Assembly: GCA_964023275.1 (NCBI GenBank)
Contig: OZ029921.1
Coordinates: 13,769,806 to 13,833,805, forward strand
Direction: 5' to 3'
Length of the DNA: 64,000 nucleotides
DNA from: Norana najaformis
Taxonomy: Eukaryota > Annelida > Clitellata > Crassiclitellata > Hormogastridae
A model generated the notes under the pieces. That model searched no databases. It saw only the letters and a program-made list of their open reading frames with translations, and was not told the origin of the DNA. Every line of letters begins with the position of its first letter. Position 1 is the stretch's first letter. Shown in pieces: positions 20,401 to 51,435 of the stretch. A program made the translations under genes and the position numbers.

Positions 20401-23400
20401 AGCTTAAAGACAGGTTTACTGCTGTTGTATTGCTGTGATTATGTTTGCAATACTAAGGCAAAAGAACTTTTAAATCCCAAGTACATGCATCTGAGTAGAG
20501 ATGATGGAGTTTAAACAAGTGTGTTACCTTTACCTTTTTACCTTTACAGCAAACCATTTATTACAGTAACATCAAAATTGGGATGGACTTGAACGTAACT
20601 GTCTCACATAATTGAATAAAGCATTGTTAAGATAAGCTGGCAGCAAAAGCAGGAAAGTAAGAATTAAGAATAAAGATCCTGGTGTGGCATTCAATAATTA
20701 AAAAACTCAGTTACACTGCCTTGATTATAATTACACTGTTCCAATTACAATTTATTGTAACAAAAGTGTTCATTAAAGCAATTACAACTGCAATCACAGT
20801 ACCAAACTGTAATTAGTTACAACAGAATTACGATGACAGTTTGTGCCTAATAAGGATCCTGTATGTTGCCTACACCGCACACATCAACACAGAAAATGAC
20901 CGGCATACACTGCAGATCCTTGTATGGAAGACGATTCAACAAGAAGTCTTTGGATCTGTCATAAGCTGCGAACCCAAGCAAGGGCCCACGCACTCTAATC
21001 CATGATATCCAGCCCTCAAAGGGGCTGGAAGAGACTGGTCAGACAGACCAGGCACACAAAGACACAACTGCTGGAGTGCAACCTTCACCAATTATGCTTC
21101 TATTCTAATCTAGTGCTGTCATCATAATGTACAAGGCATCAATCTAAGGTTGTTTCAAATGAAATATAGTAGAAAAACTTCAAGCAACATGTCCAAGACA
21201 GGCACCACAGTCACTGGTGACATCTGGTGAAAACGGCAGTGCTTCAGAAACGGGTCAAAGATGATGACAATGCAACTGATCCACATACGACTAAGAACGG
21301 CTCCTTTACACTCAGAGAAAGTAAATTCATGGTCTAGTCTAATCCAAGTTGCATTCAGAGTAGGAACAAGAAGCGTGCTAATTAAACTTTACAAATTCAC
21401 ATCATTACCTCAGGCCAGTCCGTCACGTTTGAACACAGCAATATTCAACAAATTCTCCTCGATACAATTTACATACGCAATGTGACATAGCCTGATGTCA
21501 TGCATATACCTCGCAGAAGTTCTGGCAAGATATCCAAGAGGTTCTTAAATAGTTTCTGCTATTACGTTGGTTACATATATAGTCACAGTCACACATAAAA
21601 CTACTCTATTTATAGATAATCTGAATGGCTGCTGATCTGAACCACTGAATTAAAGGAAGTGTGTGTCCAAACCTGAGATATGAAAACCAAAGTATCTTCA
21701 ACTCACTGGGAAGAGGACACTCCTTTCCATGAGAACTTCCCGATTGTGAAGACCATACCAAGAGAAATACGCTGGGATGGGGTAGAGAAACTGCAAAGCT
21801 GTAGAATTATACCAAGCGAGTAGACGTCCATCGCCGCCATCGTCCGACATTTGCATCAGGTCAACGTGAATTAAGATCTCTGAAAAATAATTTTAAAAAT
21901 TTTATGCAGTTACACAAGATTATTATTGGAGTTAACAAAAGGGGTAAGTGCCTCAGCCAAATGATCTTTCAAACACAGGTCCATGATTCTGAGCAGTTTC
22001 CACAGAGGCATGTAAACAAGTGTGCTAACTTATCGAGGTTACAATATATTTATAAGATTCTTTATAGAAGACTTAAATTGACTCATACAGATGTCTGGTA
22101 TTCTACACATCTAAGTGTTGCAGAACGAAACCAGAGGAAAATGAATAAACAGTGTAGATCTTTGAAGATACACAGTTAAAACACATAGATGTAAGTTTTT
22201 TAACTTGGTACTTAAATTAATTTTATCAAAAATATTTTCTTACTCATAATCAGAGTTCAACCAAAGTCAATTTAATTCAACTTTCCAAACCAACTATTTC
22301 CAAACTTTAAAAACTTAATTTTACTGACTAAAAGTAAAACCGAAGCATAATTGCAGATTGGATTTCAACCTTGACCAGATGACTGACCTTCAAGTGCATC
22401 AGATACAAGAGCAGGCTCATACGCTGTGTAAAACACCTGGAACAATACAACACAATACAGAAATGCAGAATCACAGCTTTCGATCAAAACATATTCAAAA
22501 TATAAATATATTAGGGTCATATGCAAGAAACAATTTCCATACAGAGTTTAACAAAATTCCAAAAAGACTACTTGTATTCATCTAATTGTTTTGAATTGGT
22601 TCTTATTTGATTCTTCCTATAACATTTATTTCTTAAGATGTAAGTTAACTTATTATTTCAATCCAATAAATAAATAAAACAACAAATGTCCAAGATTTGT
22701 ATCACAACAGAAATTATCTCAACATATTAAGAGATGTTATAACCTGTGTGATTTGTGCCTCCTTAAGAAATATGATAAGAAGTTTTGCTTTTCATGATTG
22801 TTAGCTACCTTATGAGGTTCTTAAAAGGTGCTGCATAATTAGCCATATATGTACAGTACGTACATTACGTTGACTTCATATCAGATTAAACACAATTTTC
22901 AGATGGTCAATGGGCAAGCAACCTCAACATTTTCTTTACGTAACATCAGGAGAAAGATTCTGGATTGAGATGAGAACTGAAAATGAAAAGCTACCCTATC
23001 TGCAAAATAATTGAACTTCTCTTAAAGCATTAATTTTTTCTCAACTAAAATTTCATCAGTCAGTCAAACAATTTCTTCTAAATTTATTTGTGATTAGGAT
23101 TTCCACATCTCTATGGAAACATAATCAGTTATGTTACTCTACCTTTTCAAATTTCAGTCTATCATAGAAGAGCAGTGGAAACATGGATGCTGTTGTAACT
23201 GTCTTCTGGATCTGACCAAAGAGACAGATGCTGAGGTATACATCATTCTGACTCATTAGCCATGTTCCAGGACTTGTTACCTGCACAAAGATTTATTATA
23301 GATCAGCATACACAACTATTACAACTAGGTAATAACCAAAAAGATGTTAACTTTGAAAAGCTGATGATGTCAATTGTTGTGGTCAATAGTCTGACATGTA

Positions 23401-25630
23401 ACATTTGGTAAAGGTTGTAGGATCAAACCCTACTTTGTAATAAAATTTTGATCCATAAAGTGTTCAGCGATATTCACTCCTTCAATCTCACTCTTATGTC
23501 ACTGGCTGAAATTGTCCACTATCCAATCATTATGGATCTTCTCTTCTTCGGCTGCTCCCAATCGATGCTGACTTCCACTGCCAATGTTCTTGTCCTCAAT
23601 GACTCGATCTTCCAATGACTCCAATCAAATCGATGCTCACCCAACAAACTTGTGTTCTGGAAAAGTTGGCCATCACAGGCTATCACAGTTGTTTATTGCA
23701 TTTCAAAACTCAGTTCACTGATCACTCTGCTTATACCACTGGCTTAAATCGTCCTCCAGCGTCGGATTCTTCCACCGAATCTTCATTCACCAGTCTCTTC
23801 GTGACCCAGGGACATGCAAATCCCACTGCGCTCGTCACCAGATACATGTCGACAAACTTTCAAAGTGTCAATCGATCAGGCTTTGAACTATCAACTTTTG
23901 AACTATCAACTCAGCCAATTTGTAGGTTAGTGTCAACTTAAGAAAAGACAGATAGTCTTTGATTTACATATCTATAAATGGGAAAAGGAACAGTTCAATC
24001 ACAACAGTACTGTAGACATCGAATATACAGCTCTAAACACAAGAATATCAAAAGACATTTGTAACTCAAACTATCAACTGAGCACATGACTTCCAAAAAA
24101 CCCAATGACATATTGGATATGGTCAAAAGCTTCAAAGTCTCCAGGGTTGACTACGGCAACAACCTACTGGTAGGTCTGCTGACTTGTCAACTAGAGCAGA
24201 CACAGTCAGCACTAAACCCTGCTGCCCATCTCCTCTATGGCCAGACACCATCTGATCATGTCATTGATCCGATGCATGACGACCTGCATTGATTATGCAT
24301 TCTTCAGCAGATCACCTATAACCTGCGCCTAATACTTACAAGGCACTGAATGGCCATCGCCCGAATTGTATTTCCAACTTCTGCACTGGAGTAGCAGACA
24401 ACCAGATAACCAGAACAGATGTCTGCTGAGGGCCTCATCGAAGAATCAACTGCAAGTCCAGCGGTTTTCCATGCGTTCTGACGAATGTTCCTTCTGTCTT
24501 TGGATCCAATGTGTGAAACAGTCTTCCTGGCCATGTGAAGAATGGTCATGGCTCAAGAGTTACCTTTATAGAATATCATACAACTGTCATCGATTTTTGA
24601 ACTTGTGTTCATTGCCATTTTTTGGCCTGTCAAGTTAGGGAGCTATACAAATCGTTTTATTATAATTATTATTTGGACACCACAGACTTCAATTCATGTC
24701 AAGCTCTAGTCTTATCGTTCACAAAGTACTACATTTAAATCAGCTTACCTATCTATGTTCCATGCTCACCCTCACACTAGCAGATATTGCCATAGATCAG
24801 CGGACTCGGTCACTCCTGCTGTGCCTTATACTCAAAGTCGGGCTCCCAGGCCTTCTCAGTAGTTGGTCCAAAGCTTTGGAATTCACAGTCCAGTTCAGTT
24901 CATGTTGTCAATTTTTTGATGTCATTCAGGGATAAACTGAAGACTCATCTCTTTCGACTTATTCACCCCCATAGCACGGCTTCTGGTTTCTCTGACCTAT
25001 CAGAATTCGACCTGGCTTCTTCAGTGGATTATGTTTAATTGTGATTTCACTTTATGTGACTATTGACTGATGCCTTGGGCATTACAATAATGGCATTATA
25101 GAAGACTTTAGACTAGATTAGATTAGACATGTTCCATTACTGCTCCACTTGAAGTATACTCTGTGTCAATGGAGTATAAGGACATGCAGAGCAGTCGTTG
25201 AATGCATGGGTTTTGTTTACCGAGTGAAAAAATGGTTGTAAATAGTTCAGTTTAACAGGAGCTATTTTTGTAGGCAACCTTATGACATACCAAATGACCA
25301 TGAAACATATTGTGAAAAACCGTGAATACGAAACATGTCATAACTGCCAACAAAATCCAGGTTCACACTGAACCTTTCGCGGAAGAGAGCCACGCAGATG
25401 ACCTGTCCCAGCATAAACAGGTTAACCAGAGCGCACAATCTGCTCCTCTGCCTACCCTTATTCCATATCGCCAAAGGGTATACTCCGAGTTAAGCTCGAA
25501 CCATGCTCTGAGCAGTAGCGGAATACGTCCTATGCCAGACACTATACTGGAGGCATTTTCGCAACCACTTGAGCGAACTTACTGCATGAATTTCCAGTTC
25601 AACGACACAACGAAGTGCTTTCCCTGACAT
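14447..25630 (-). CDS. spata6: SPATA6 (spermatogenesis-associated protein 6), 10-exon model
   Basis: SPATA6 is needed in mouse for the sperm head-tail connecting piece. Modelled exons on the minus strand: 25630-25583, 23280-23143, 22436-22388, 21879-21707, 18470-18393, 17721-17660, 16786-16651, 16288-16198, 15297-15140 and 14479-14447, totalling 966 nt or 321 aa, with all phases consistent. The N-terminal SPATA6 domain is clear: CVVELEIHA, then VTSPGTW, DVYLSICLFGQ, FPLLFYDRLKFEKVF and ISPKLEFSTRTVI match the vertebrate order (CTVELQLRA, VTCPG, DIYLSICVFGQ, FPLVFNARMVFEKVF, APRLEFSTTSVI). KPPFV in exon 7 matches the vertebrate KPPFV motif. The middle and C-terminus are less conserved; human SPATA6 is about 490 aa, so exons may be missing. 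The start is the Met of MSGKALRCVVELE. Confidence 0.9.
15140..15297 (-). CDS. spata6: SPATA6 exon 9 (Cys/His-rich)
   Basis: Fifty-two codons with cysteine and histidine spacing CTIC-x11-HRHSC, then VRLRHFLGCSSHS. Loosely resembles the vertebrate EEYLSPRSCSKPRHSARTLL stretch. Acceptor TTGTGCAG, donor GTAGAG. Confidence 0.65.
15893..16085 (+). repeat. Probable tRNA-derived SINE in SPATA6 intron 8
   Basis: Begins GTAGCGTCATAGGGTTAGCA with a weak B-box (GTTTTGAACTTCC), followed by a body with GAATTCGGCTACAAGTAAAG. Recognition is by layout only. Confidence 0.4.
16198..16288 (-). CDS. spata6: SPATA6 exon 8
   Basis: Ninety-one nt with good splice sites (TTGTCAG acceptor, GTTTGT donor) and matching phase; encodes VADDLIGREPSGDHLIPSSH and KKSVSAG. 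No direct family match, so support is from structure only. Confidence 0.6.
16651..16786 (-). CDS. spata6: SPATA6 exon 7
   Basis: Encodes SRKISFGAVHRSRSMPPRMR, an acidic stretch and RKPPFV. Corresponds to vertebrate RRMCELSEDTRRRL...KPPFV. Donor GTGAGA chosen over read-through to a nearby stop. Confidence 0.8.
17660..17721 (-). CDS. spata6: SPATA6 exon 6 (basic linker)
   Basis: Sixty-two nt encoding a Ser/Arg/Lys-rich stretch (SRSSRHSKEKKS) like the basic region after the vertebrate domain. Acceptor TTGTAG, donor GTAAAA. Ends in phase 2 and joins exon 7 correctly. Confidence 0.7.
18393..18470 (-). CDS. spata6: SPATA6 exon 5
   Basis: Twenty-six codons, GISPKLEFSTRTVIQETLNL then ERDPWQ. Closes the N-terminal domain. 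Acceptor TTGCAG, donor GTGAAC. Confidence 0.9.
19550..20000 (+). mobile_element. Degenerate LINE RT fragment in SPATA6 intron 4
   Basis: Open stretch with VSYLDYASDVELHQN and INWAKKK resembles the RT catalytic YADD block and the following N-KKT block; GIWNIDIRL follows. The second catalytic Asp is kept but the motif is eroded. Confidence 0.5.
20230..20350 (+). repeat. 5S rRNA-derived sequence (pseudogene or SINE3-type head)
   Basis: Matches metazoan 5S rRNA along about 115 nt, including GAAGTTAAGCA and GCCTGGTTAGTACTTGGAT in correct order and spacing, with ATACCAC near the start and CAATACC near the end. Several substitutions destroy 5S pairing. Lies in SPATA6 intron 4. Confidence 0.75.
21707..21879 (-). 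CDS. spata6: SPATA6 exon 4
   Basis: Acceptor TTTTTCAG, donor GTGAGT. Encodes LAWYNSTALQFLYPIP and HNREVLMERS, which match vertebrate LSTYDENTRDFMFPGP and SNRQVTMRRI. Ends in phase 0. Confidence 0.87.
22388..22436 (-). CDS. spata6: SPATA6 exon 3
   Basis: Forty-nine nt encoding VFYTAYEPALVSDALE. Aligns with vertebrate VFPDAVDPGDVVTQLE. Ends in phase 1, donor GTCAGT. Confidence 0.85.
23143..23280 (-). CDS. spata6: SPATA6 exon 2
   Basis: Forty-six codons holding the most conserved part of the domain (VTSPGTW, VYLSICLFGQ, KFEK). Acceptor GTGCAG, donor GTAGAG, phase 0. Confidence 0.93.
24080..24640 (+). mobile_element. L2/CR1-like LINE 3' ORF fragment
   Basis: Encodes FKVSRVDYGNNLLVGLL, the CRLDYCNSLLVGLP block found near the end of L2/CR1 ORF2, then ALNPAAHLLYGQTPSDHV. 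In SPATA6 intron 1. Confidence 0.8.
24690..25110 (+). mobile_element. Second LINE 3' end (L2-like)
   Basis: Resembles the end of L2 ORF2: a Ser-rich RSLLLC stretch, a kept SWSKALEF (SVGPKLWN-like) and KTHLFRL after a frameshift. Ends in a simple ATTAGATTAGA tail. Confidence 0.55.
25583..25630 (-). CDS. spata6: SPATA6 exon 1
   Basis: Sixteen codons from ATG at 25630 (MSGKALRCVVELEIHA), followed by a strong donor GTAAGT. Phase 0. Confidence 0.88.
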
Positions 25631-25961
25631 TCTGGCAATATAATCTGTAAGCTGTTAAAACCACACATGAATTTAAGCTTCTACTTGCAGAATCATTTTT
25701 CTTTTAAATAAATGAAATCGTTCCAATAACTTTATTTGAAACCTCCATCCCCGGGAGCACCCGGGGACATAGAGAACATGTTCTTCCTATGATTTATATA
25801 GCGCTTTTATTATGGGCACTCCAATTTGATGAAACTTGATGCATGAAAACAATGGTATAATAATTACACTTTATTATGATAACATTTATATTACTGGCTC
25901 ACGCTACATAAATACATAATATGTATTTAGGCAGCGTGTGGGCTTGTAATAGCTCACGCTT

Positions 25962-26215
25962 CCTTGATAAGCTGGTTCCCGATACGTGGCTTTCGTTGGG
26001 CGCTGTAGAAATCTCTAGATTACGCCTACGATTACGATTAAATAGGATGAGTTTAGGTAGCTTGAGATGTGGTGGCATCGTGCCCATTCAAAAGTGCAGC
26101 GGTAGTGGAAGATCTCACCCTCGAATCTGCTCAGTTTACATTGTAAACTGAGTAAACTGAGCAGAGTCGAGGTTATACGGTCGCTATAGAAAAACGTGTA
26201 CATTTACGTTTATTA
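25962..26215 (+). repeat. Dispersed repeat D1, longest copy
   Basis: Contains AAGCTGGTTCCCGATACGTG, CGTTGGGCGCTGTAGAAATC, then GTGCCCATTCAAAAGTGCAG and GGTTATACGGTCGCTATAGA in one unit. Shorter copies of the first half lie at 9483-9612, 26500-26578 and 26765-26912, of the second half at 9843-9915, 27541-27612, 37845-38005 and 56655-56755. No coding potential; a SINE or LINE 3' end is possible. Confidence 0.7.
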
Positions 26216-26499
26216 TAAACTTTCAGCGGGTGCTGCAATGAATGCGCAGTTTGTAATTTGTAGGCCTGCGGACTTTCCATTGTTCTGCCTACAGACAAAT
26301 GTTGGCAGCTGGTGTAAATTTGCTGGGCACTTGGCATTGCTCAGTCCCTAGGTAAAATGTCAAATTTGGGGTCGTCCATGAATGACGTTCGCAAAGTGGG
26401 CAGGAGTCACCCAAATGCGAACAGTGAGAAGGGGTTATGCAAATGCGGACGTTCGCATCTAAATTTGATGAGATCAGAATACCCCACCTCGTAGCACAG

Positions 26500-26578
26500 T
26501 TGGCGCTCGGTCAAAACAAAATCGACAGGCTGCAAAGGTCAGATTCGGTTCCAGGTCAAGATCCAATTACGACAATTA
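26500..26578 (-). repeat. Dispersed repeat D1, 5' part
   Basis: Minus strand GATCTTGACCTGGAACCGAA and CCTGTCGATTTTGTTTTGAC. Lies inverted to the next copy. Confidence 0.6.
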
Positions 26579-26764
26579 TCTGATCCATCATACAAACTCA
26601 CCATGATCACTTCACTCCTTGCAATCTCTGCGTAGGTCTTCCACTCAAAACTGAAAGCATTCCTTTTCTGCAGATCCTATCCAGATTCCTCTTCTTCGCT
26701 TAATCTAACCTGCAGACCCAATTCAAAACACCACCCACCATAGCTGTCTGACTGACTGCCTGCC

Positions 26765-26912
26765 TGGCAGTGCCTGGCTGACTCTTGGATCTTGACTAGG
26801 AACCGAACCCTTCTTGCCTATCGATTTTGTTTTTGACTGATCGCCTGTGAACAAGCTGGTTCCTGCGACTTAGTTTTCGTTGGGCGATGTAGAAAGATCT
26901 CGAGTTTACGCT
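26765..26912 (+). repeat. Dispersed repeat D1, 5' half
   Basis: GGATCTTGACTAGGAACCGA, TATCGATTTTGTTTTTGACT, AACAAGCTGGTTCC and CGTTGGGCGATGTAGAAAGA. Confidence 0.6.
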
Positions 26913-27540
26913 TGCGATCCAAGAGCCAGTCAAACAGCTACGATGATGGTGTTTGGAATTGGAGCGGCAAGCGAGAAAGAAAAGAGGATAGGATTTGTGG
27001 AAGAGGAATGTTGCATGGTAGCTAGGCTACGCTGTAATATTGTGAGGCTTTGGCTCCGCCCGGACACCACTCTAATGAACTTAACGAGTAGTCTATAGGC
27101 AAAATTGAACAACCTTATCTAGTTCCAAAGGATATGGTAGGCCCTATGTGTATGTTAACCTAGTCGTGTATCTAAGGAGTAGGCGTGTCATTTAACGTTC
27201 ATGCATTCATATGCACTAGGATCGGCTGTTTAAATGTCACCTGTCCGGACCTCTCTGTTCTTGGCATTTGCCAACTTCAATGTTTTTTAAGCGCTGGCAC
27301 TCGGTAGTTGGTTTGGTCCTAATCTATCAAATTACGTATACGGGACAGCTGCATTGTTTGCTCATGCGAAGACACATGTACAGTTTAACATTCTTAATTT
27401 GCTGATGAGTAACTGCTTAGCCGGTTGTGCTCCATCTTTTCTTACGGAACCATGTATTTCAGTGTCATCTGGTTGTAGGCCTACATCCGACCATTTAGGC
27501 CTACTTCCACAATGCAGCATGGTAAATGTAACTGTACAGG

Positions 27541-27612
27541 TACACCGTTTTATATAGCGACCGCATGGCCTCGATCCTGCTCATTTTTCAATGAATTTAT
27601 CGGGTGATAGAT
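27541..27612 (-). repeat. Dispersed repeat D1, 3' half
   Basis: Minus strand AAATTCATTGAAAAATGAGC, GATCGAGGCCATGCGGTCGC. Confidence 0.6.
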
Positions 27613-27810
27613 TCGCCATGGTTGGCCCTTTACTCTGGAACAGACTGCCAAACAAACTGTGACATGAACTTCTTGCCCTCTGTCTGTCTCTATTTCGCCA
27701 GCGATTACAGACCATTCTATTTTATCCTGGTCTTGTATTATTAAGTCGGGTTCACCGCTGAGCAGTTTCCCCGAAGAGGCGCTATATAAATGTGCAATTA
27801 CGATAACGAT
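27600..27810 (+). mobile_element. L2-like LINE 3' end with GGCGCTATATAAAT tail
   Basis: Encodes FAMVGPLLWNRLPNKL, the SFAVAGPLLWNSLP block at the end of L2 ORF2, followed by LFRQRLQTILF and AGGCGCTATATAAATGTGCAAT. Confidence 0.75.
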
Positions 27811-28774
27811 ATTATTATATATTAGCCTAATTCTGCACATATACATGCAGCCGTCCACTGCCAGCCTCCGTCAAAGAATTGCTTTCTTTGCTTTGTCTGC
27901 CTGTATGTTATTGTATGTAATATAATCCGCAATGCACTAAGCCATCGATTATGGAACGCATTCGTCGGTGTATGGCACTGACTCTTCCCGATTTGGTTTC
28001 GTTTGATACGCTTCACTGAACTGGAACCGGCCTCGGACAATATGCATCATGCAAAGTATCGATGAAGAGCAGCGGATACCGAAAATAAAGAGCAGAATAA
28101 GGAAGATGAGAAGAAAAGCAAATATGAAGGGGGAGGATTCGAACGAGGATACTGAGGATCCTGAGAAGGAGGCTGAGAAGCAGAAGGAATCCTCACGGTT
28201 GGATGGATATCGGTCAAGTGCCCTAACTGGCAAAGATGGCGTCAACTCTGTGGGGCGCGAAAGGCGACGCGAAAGCCCAAGAAGTGCAGTGAATCGACTT
28301 GCGGCTTCTTGCACGAGCGGCTGCTGCCGTTGGCTGTCTGACATCCATTCGTGGCGGCCTTTGAGCAAGTCATCTACTGTTGCGCTCACTGCTACCATAC
28401 ACTGGTATGTATGTTTATACTGTTATTATTAGGTCTATGCAAATGCCGACCACGAATAGGAGGAGATCACCGATGACCGCATCAGCCGCTGCCAGGGTCA
28501 ATCATGCGCTTCATGGATACTCCTCTGCTGTGTCACGCTTAATCAACGATACTGTGTGACCTTGATGGACAGGGTCAGAACGATATATATAGATAAGCCA
28601 GACAACTACATTTTATTATTATTTCTAGCAGTCTAACAGCCAGCCAGATAGCCAGCCAGGCAGCGAACCAGCAGAGAGATGCAAAGACGGACTCAGTGAC
28701 AGCACATCACAAATCTGAATTACTAAAATGAGATTTTATCGAAATATTTATTTCAGTCTAACAGGACGATGAAT

Positions 28775-29765
28775 ATAGATGTTGAAAGACGAGATGCTGG
28801 CGGCCATTAATCAATTGAAAAACAACAAATCTGAAGGATTAGATAACATATCGGCAGAAATACTAAAAATCTGGGTGACAAAGCAATGATGGAGTTAGTA
28901 AGGCTTTGTCAAGATATATACACAACCGGAGTATGGCCGGAAGACTTTCTACAGACCATAATGATTCCATTCAAAAAGAAACCAAATGCCACGGCTTGCG
29001 AGGATCGCCGTACTATTAGTCTTCTGATTCATGCTTCAAAGATTATATTACGAATTCTAACAGAGGGAGTGCAGGCAAACAGATTGCTTAGGTGATGGCC
29101 AGTTTGGATTCAGAAAGGGCAGAGGAACAAGGTGCTATTGGAACTTTGAGAGTGCTCACAGAAAGGAGTTGTCAACATGGCCAAGATGTGTTTATATATG
29201 TTTTGTGGACTATGAAAAGGCATTTGACAGAGTCGACTGGAAAAGGCTAATGCAAGCACTCGGAAGACTGGGAGAGGATTGGAGGGATAGAAGGCCTATA
29301 GGAAATCTATACATGGGCCAGAAAATACGGATAAGAATAGATGGAGAATATTCAGAACCCGGAAAACTGGGCAGGGAAGTGAGACAAGGGTACCCCTCGA
29401 CATCTGAATAAAAGAAGTTATCCGAGAGGCACTAGAAGATGTGGAAGAAGGAATAAAGGTCGGAGGCAGACTGGTTAAGGCTGTAATATTCGCACATGAC
29501 CAAGCGATGTTGTCGGGTAGTCAGGATTTTCTGCAAAGAATAAAGGACCGTCTGAACACCATATCAATCGAGTACGGCATGAAAATAAACATCAAAAAGA
29601 CATAGATCACGAGGATAAGCAAAGGAGAAGAAACAGTAGTGAGAATAAACATAAACGGAGAGGAAAGAGAACAGGTAAAGGAATTTAGCTACCTGGGGAG
29701 TGTTGTCACGCAAGATGTAACATGCCACAAGGAATTAAAAGAAGAATAAAATTGAACAAAGACGC
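28775..29765 (+). mobile_element. RTE-like LINE, reverse-transcriptase region
   Basis: Broken ORF with consecutive RT blocks: NKSEGLDNISAEILK, TIMIPFKKKPNATACEDRRT, GQFGFRKGRGT, VDYEKAFDRVDW, GREVRQG, a decayed catalytic block (FAHDQAML in place of YADD), MKINIKKT and KEFSYLGSVVT. The ADD to HDQ change removes the second catalytic aspartate, so it is dead. Fits the endonuclease-reverse transcriptase (RTE-type) class. Confidence 0.85.
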
Positions 29766-30894
29766 ATTCTCAAAACAAAAAGAGTCACTGAGAGGGAAAA
29801 TGAACGAGAACAGTTTTATAATTTGGGGGCTGTTAAAGTGGGAAATCCGATAGATATGACTCAGCAGGAGTGATAGAATGAAGCAGTTTCGAATCAGAAC
29901 GAGCTGTCTTAGTGGCGCAACTAGACCCCCACGCAATCTCCTTCATTTGACGCATCGCATCCTACACGTAGGTACCTATAGGTCAATTTTCAAGCCTAGT
30001 CTGCTATGGTGTCAAAAGGTAAAACTGGATTTCAACCACTAGTTTATGTTACTTTGATGAAATATACGCAGCTGTAGGTTGAAATTTGTGCATTGTTTGG
30101 CTTCCACCAAATTTCGACCCCCTCCAAAATTAACAAAACGGACAATTTCTACACAGGCCTATAGACAGAATGCATTAGAATAGATTTTACATATACCATT
30201 ACATATACACACAAAGCTTTATCAGACAAGTCGTCATGAGATCAAACTTAAGCATACTGTAAACACCCTGTGGCCTAGAAAGTCTGAGAGTCATAAGTTA
30301 GACTATGTTGTAGCGTCAACATATTTACAAAGCATATTCGCAGAGCACAATGTGCATTAGAAAAACTTAAACATATCAACTATATACATGTAATATATGA
30401 AACATATTTATATGCATTATGATAATATACATTGATGGATAGGTGCAGCAGGGTAACCCTGAAGGATCAGCATCGCTTCGTTAGCAGGGTCACCCAGATT
30501 CTGTAGTTAATAACAGGTGGTAGCGTCAATGTTATAATTTAAAACCATCGAATCATCGTATTATAATATATAAATTAACAAGAATGGCGATAGTGCAAAC
30601 AGAAGTAGCCTACTATGTACATGCTGATTCGAGCAAAATTGATTAGACCTGAATTAAATTTGCGTAAAGTAGGCACATTGGCGAGTCCAGTTGGTTCTGA
30701 GACCTACGGAGACGGTCCACAAGGAAAATGGAAAACTGTCTTGTTTCTGCGCGAACATAGGCTTTCGACGTTTACTGCAAGCTCGAGAGTCAAGATCATG
30801 CAATTCGGAGTTCGACGGAAATAGCTATCATACGTTACAGCTGACAGTTTGTTTAAAAATACGTAGGGCCTACGTGAATAAACTAACTTGCAGT

Positions 30895-31010
30895 AGGTAT
30901 GTAAGTATGTATGCATGTACATTTGCATATATGTATATATGTACGTATGTACGTGTGTATGTAAGTTTGTATGCATTTGTATGTGTAAGTTTTGTATGTA
31001 TGTGTACTCA
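30895..31010. repeat. (GTAT)n-rich tract
   Basis: Imperfect GTATGTATGTACGT repeats. Confidence 0.85.
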
Positions 31011-31128
31011 CGTGTTTTCCTGGATATTTTGTACACGATAATAGCAATTTATAAACTTCTGCACCGGGTACAGTTAACTAAGGATTTTATGGATACGACA
31101 ACCACTTGTCAGTTTAAGGCGCAGCACA

Positions 31129-31145
31129 CACGCAGACAGACAGAC

Positions 31146-31177
<32 letters not shown>

Positions 31178-31178
31178 T
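31129..31178. repeat. (GACA)n and (GA)n microsatellite
   Basis: GACAGACAGACA followed by a GA run, downstream of the TBX20 stop codon. Confidence 0.9.
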
Positions 31179-31529
31179 TGAAAGAAGTACCGTGTACGAC
31201 TGAAATGACACCTGATGAAACTAATACCTTGCCTTTGCGAAAACATAAATTGCATTTAGAGCGTAGAATGTTTCCAAATCTCCATACAGGAGGCTGTCCG
31301 ATGGTGTAGAGTGGGAAAGCCCAAATGTAACCAATGTTTATAGTCCGACCCAGTGGGAGAAAGTTGATCGCCCTTTCCTCCCCATTATGGTCGCATCTTC
31401 TTCCGACAGATTTACCAGAAGTCTGACTTACGTTTGGGTCGACTCAAAAGCGACCATCGATTGATACATCGCGTACTTACGTGGTGCTATAAAAGAATTA
31501 TGATAAAGTGTTGCTATTTGTAATTGGCT

Positions 31530-51435
<19,906 letters not shown>

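Larger units (their letters stand above)
25631..31529. other. SPATA6 to TBX20 intergenic region
   Basis: Dominated by repeat D1 copies, an L2-like 3' end and the RTE-like LINE. A Lys/Glu-rich open frame at 28049-28432 has no recognisable domain. 29770-30890 shows nothing I recognise. Confidence 0.7.

Noticed and set aside
23380-23470. tRNA-like head with GGATCAAACCC
   Set aside because: A-box not identifiable; kept out of the features.
28049-28432. Lys/Glu-rich 127-codon plus frame, also open on minus
   Set aside because: No domain, low complexity, and it overlaps tRNA-SINE-like A/B-box pieces on the minus strand; probably chance.
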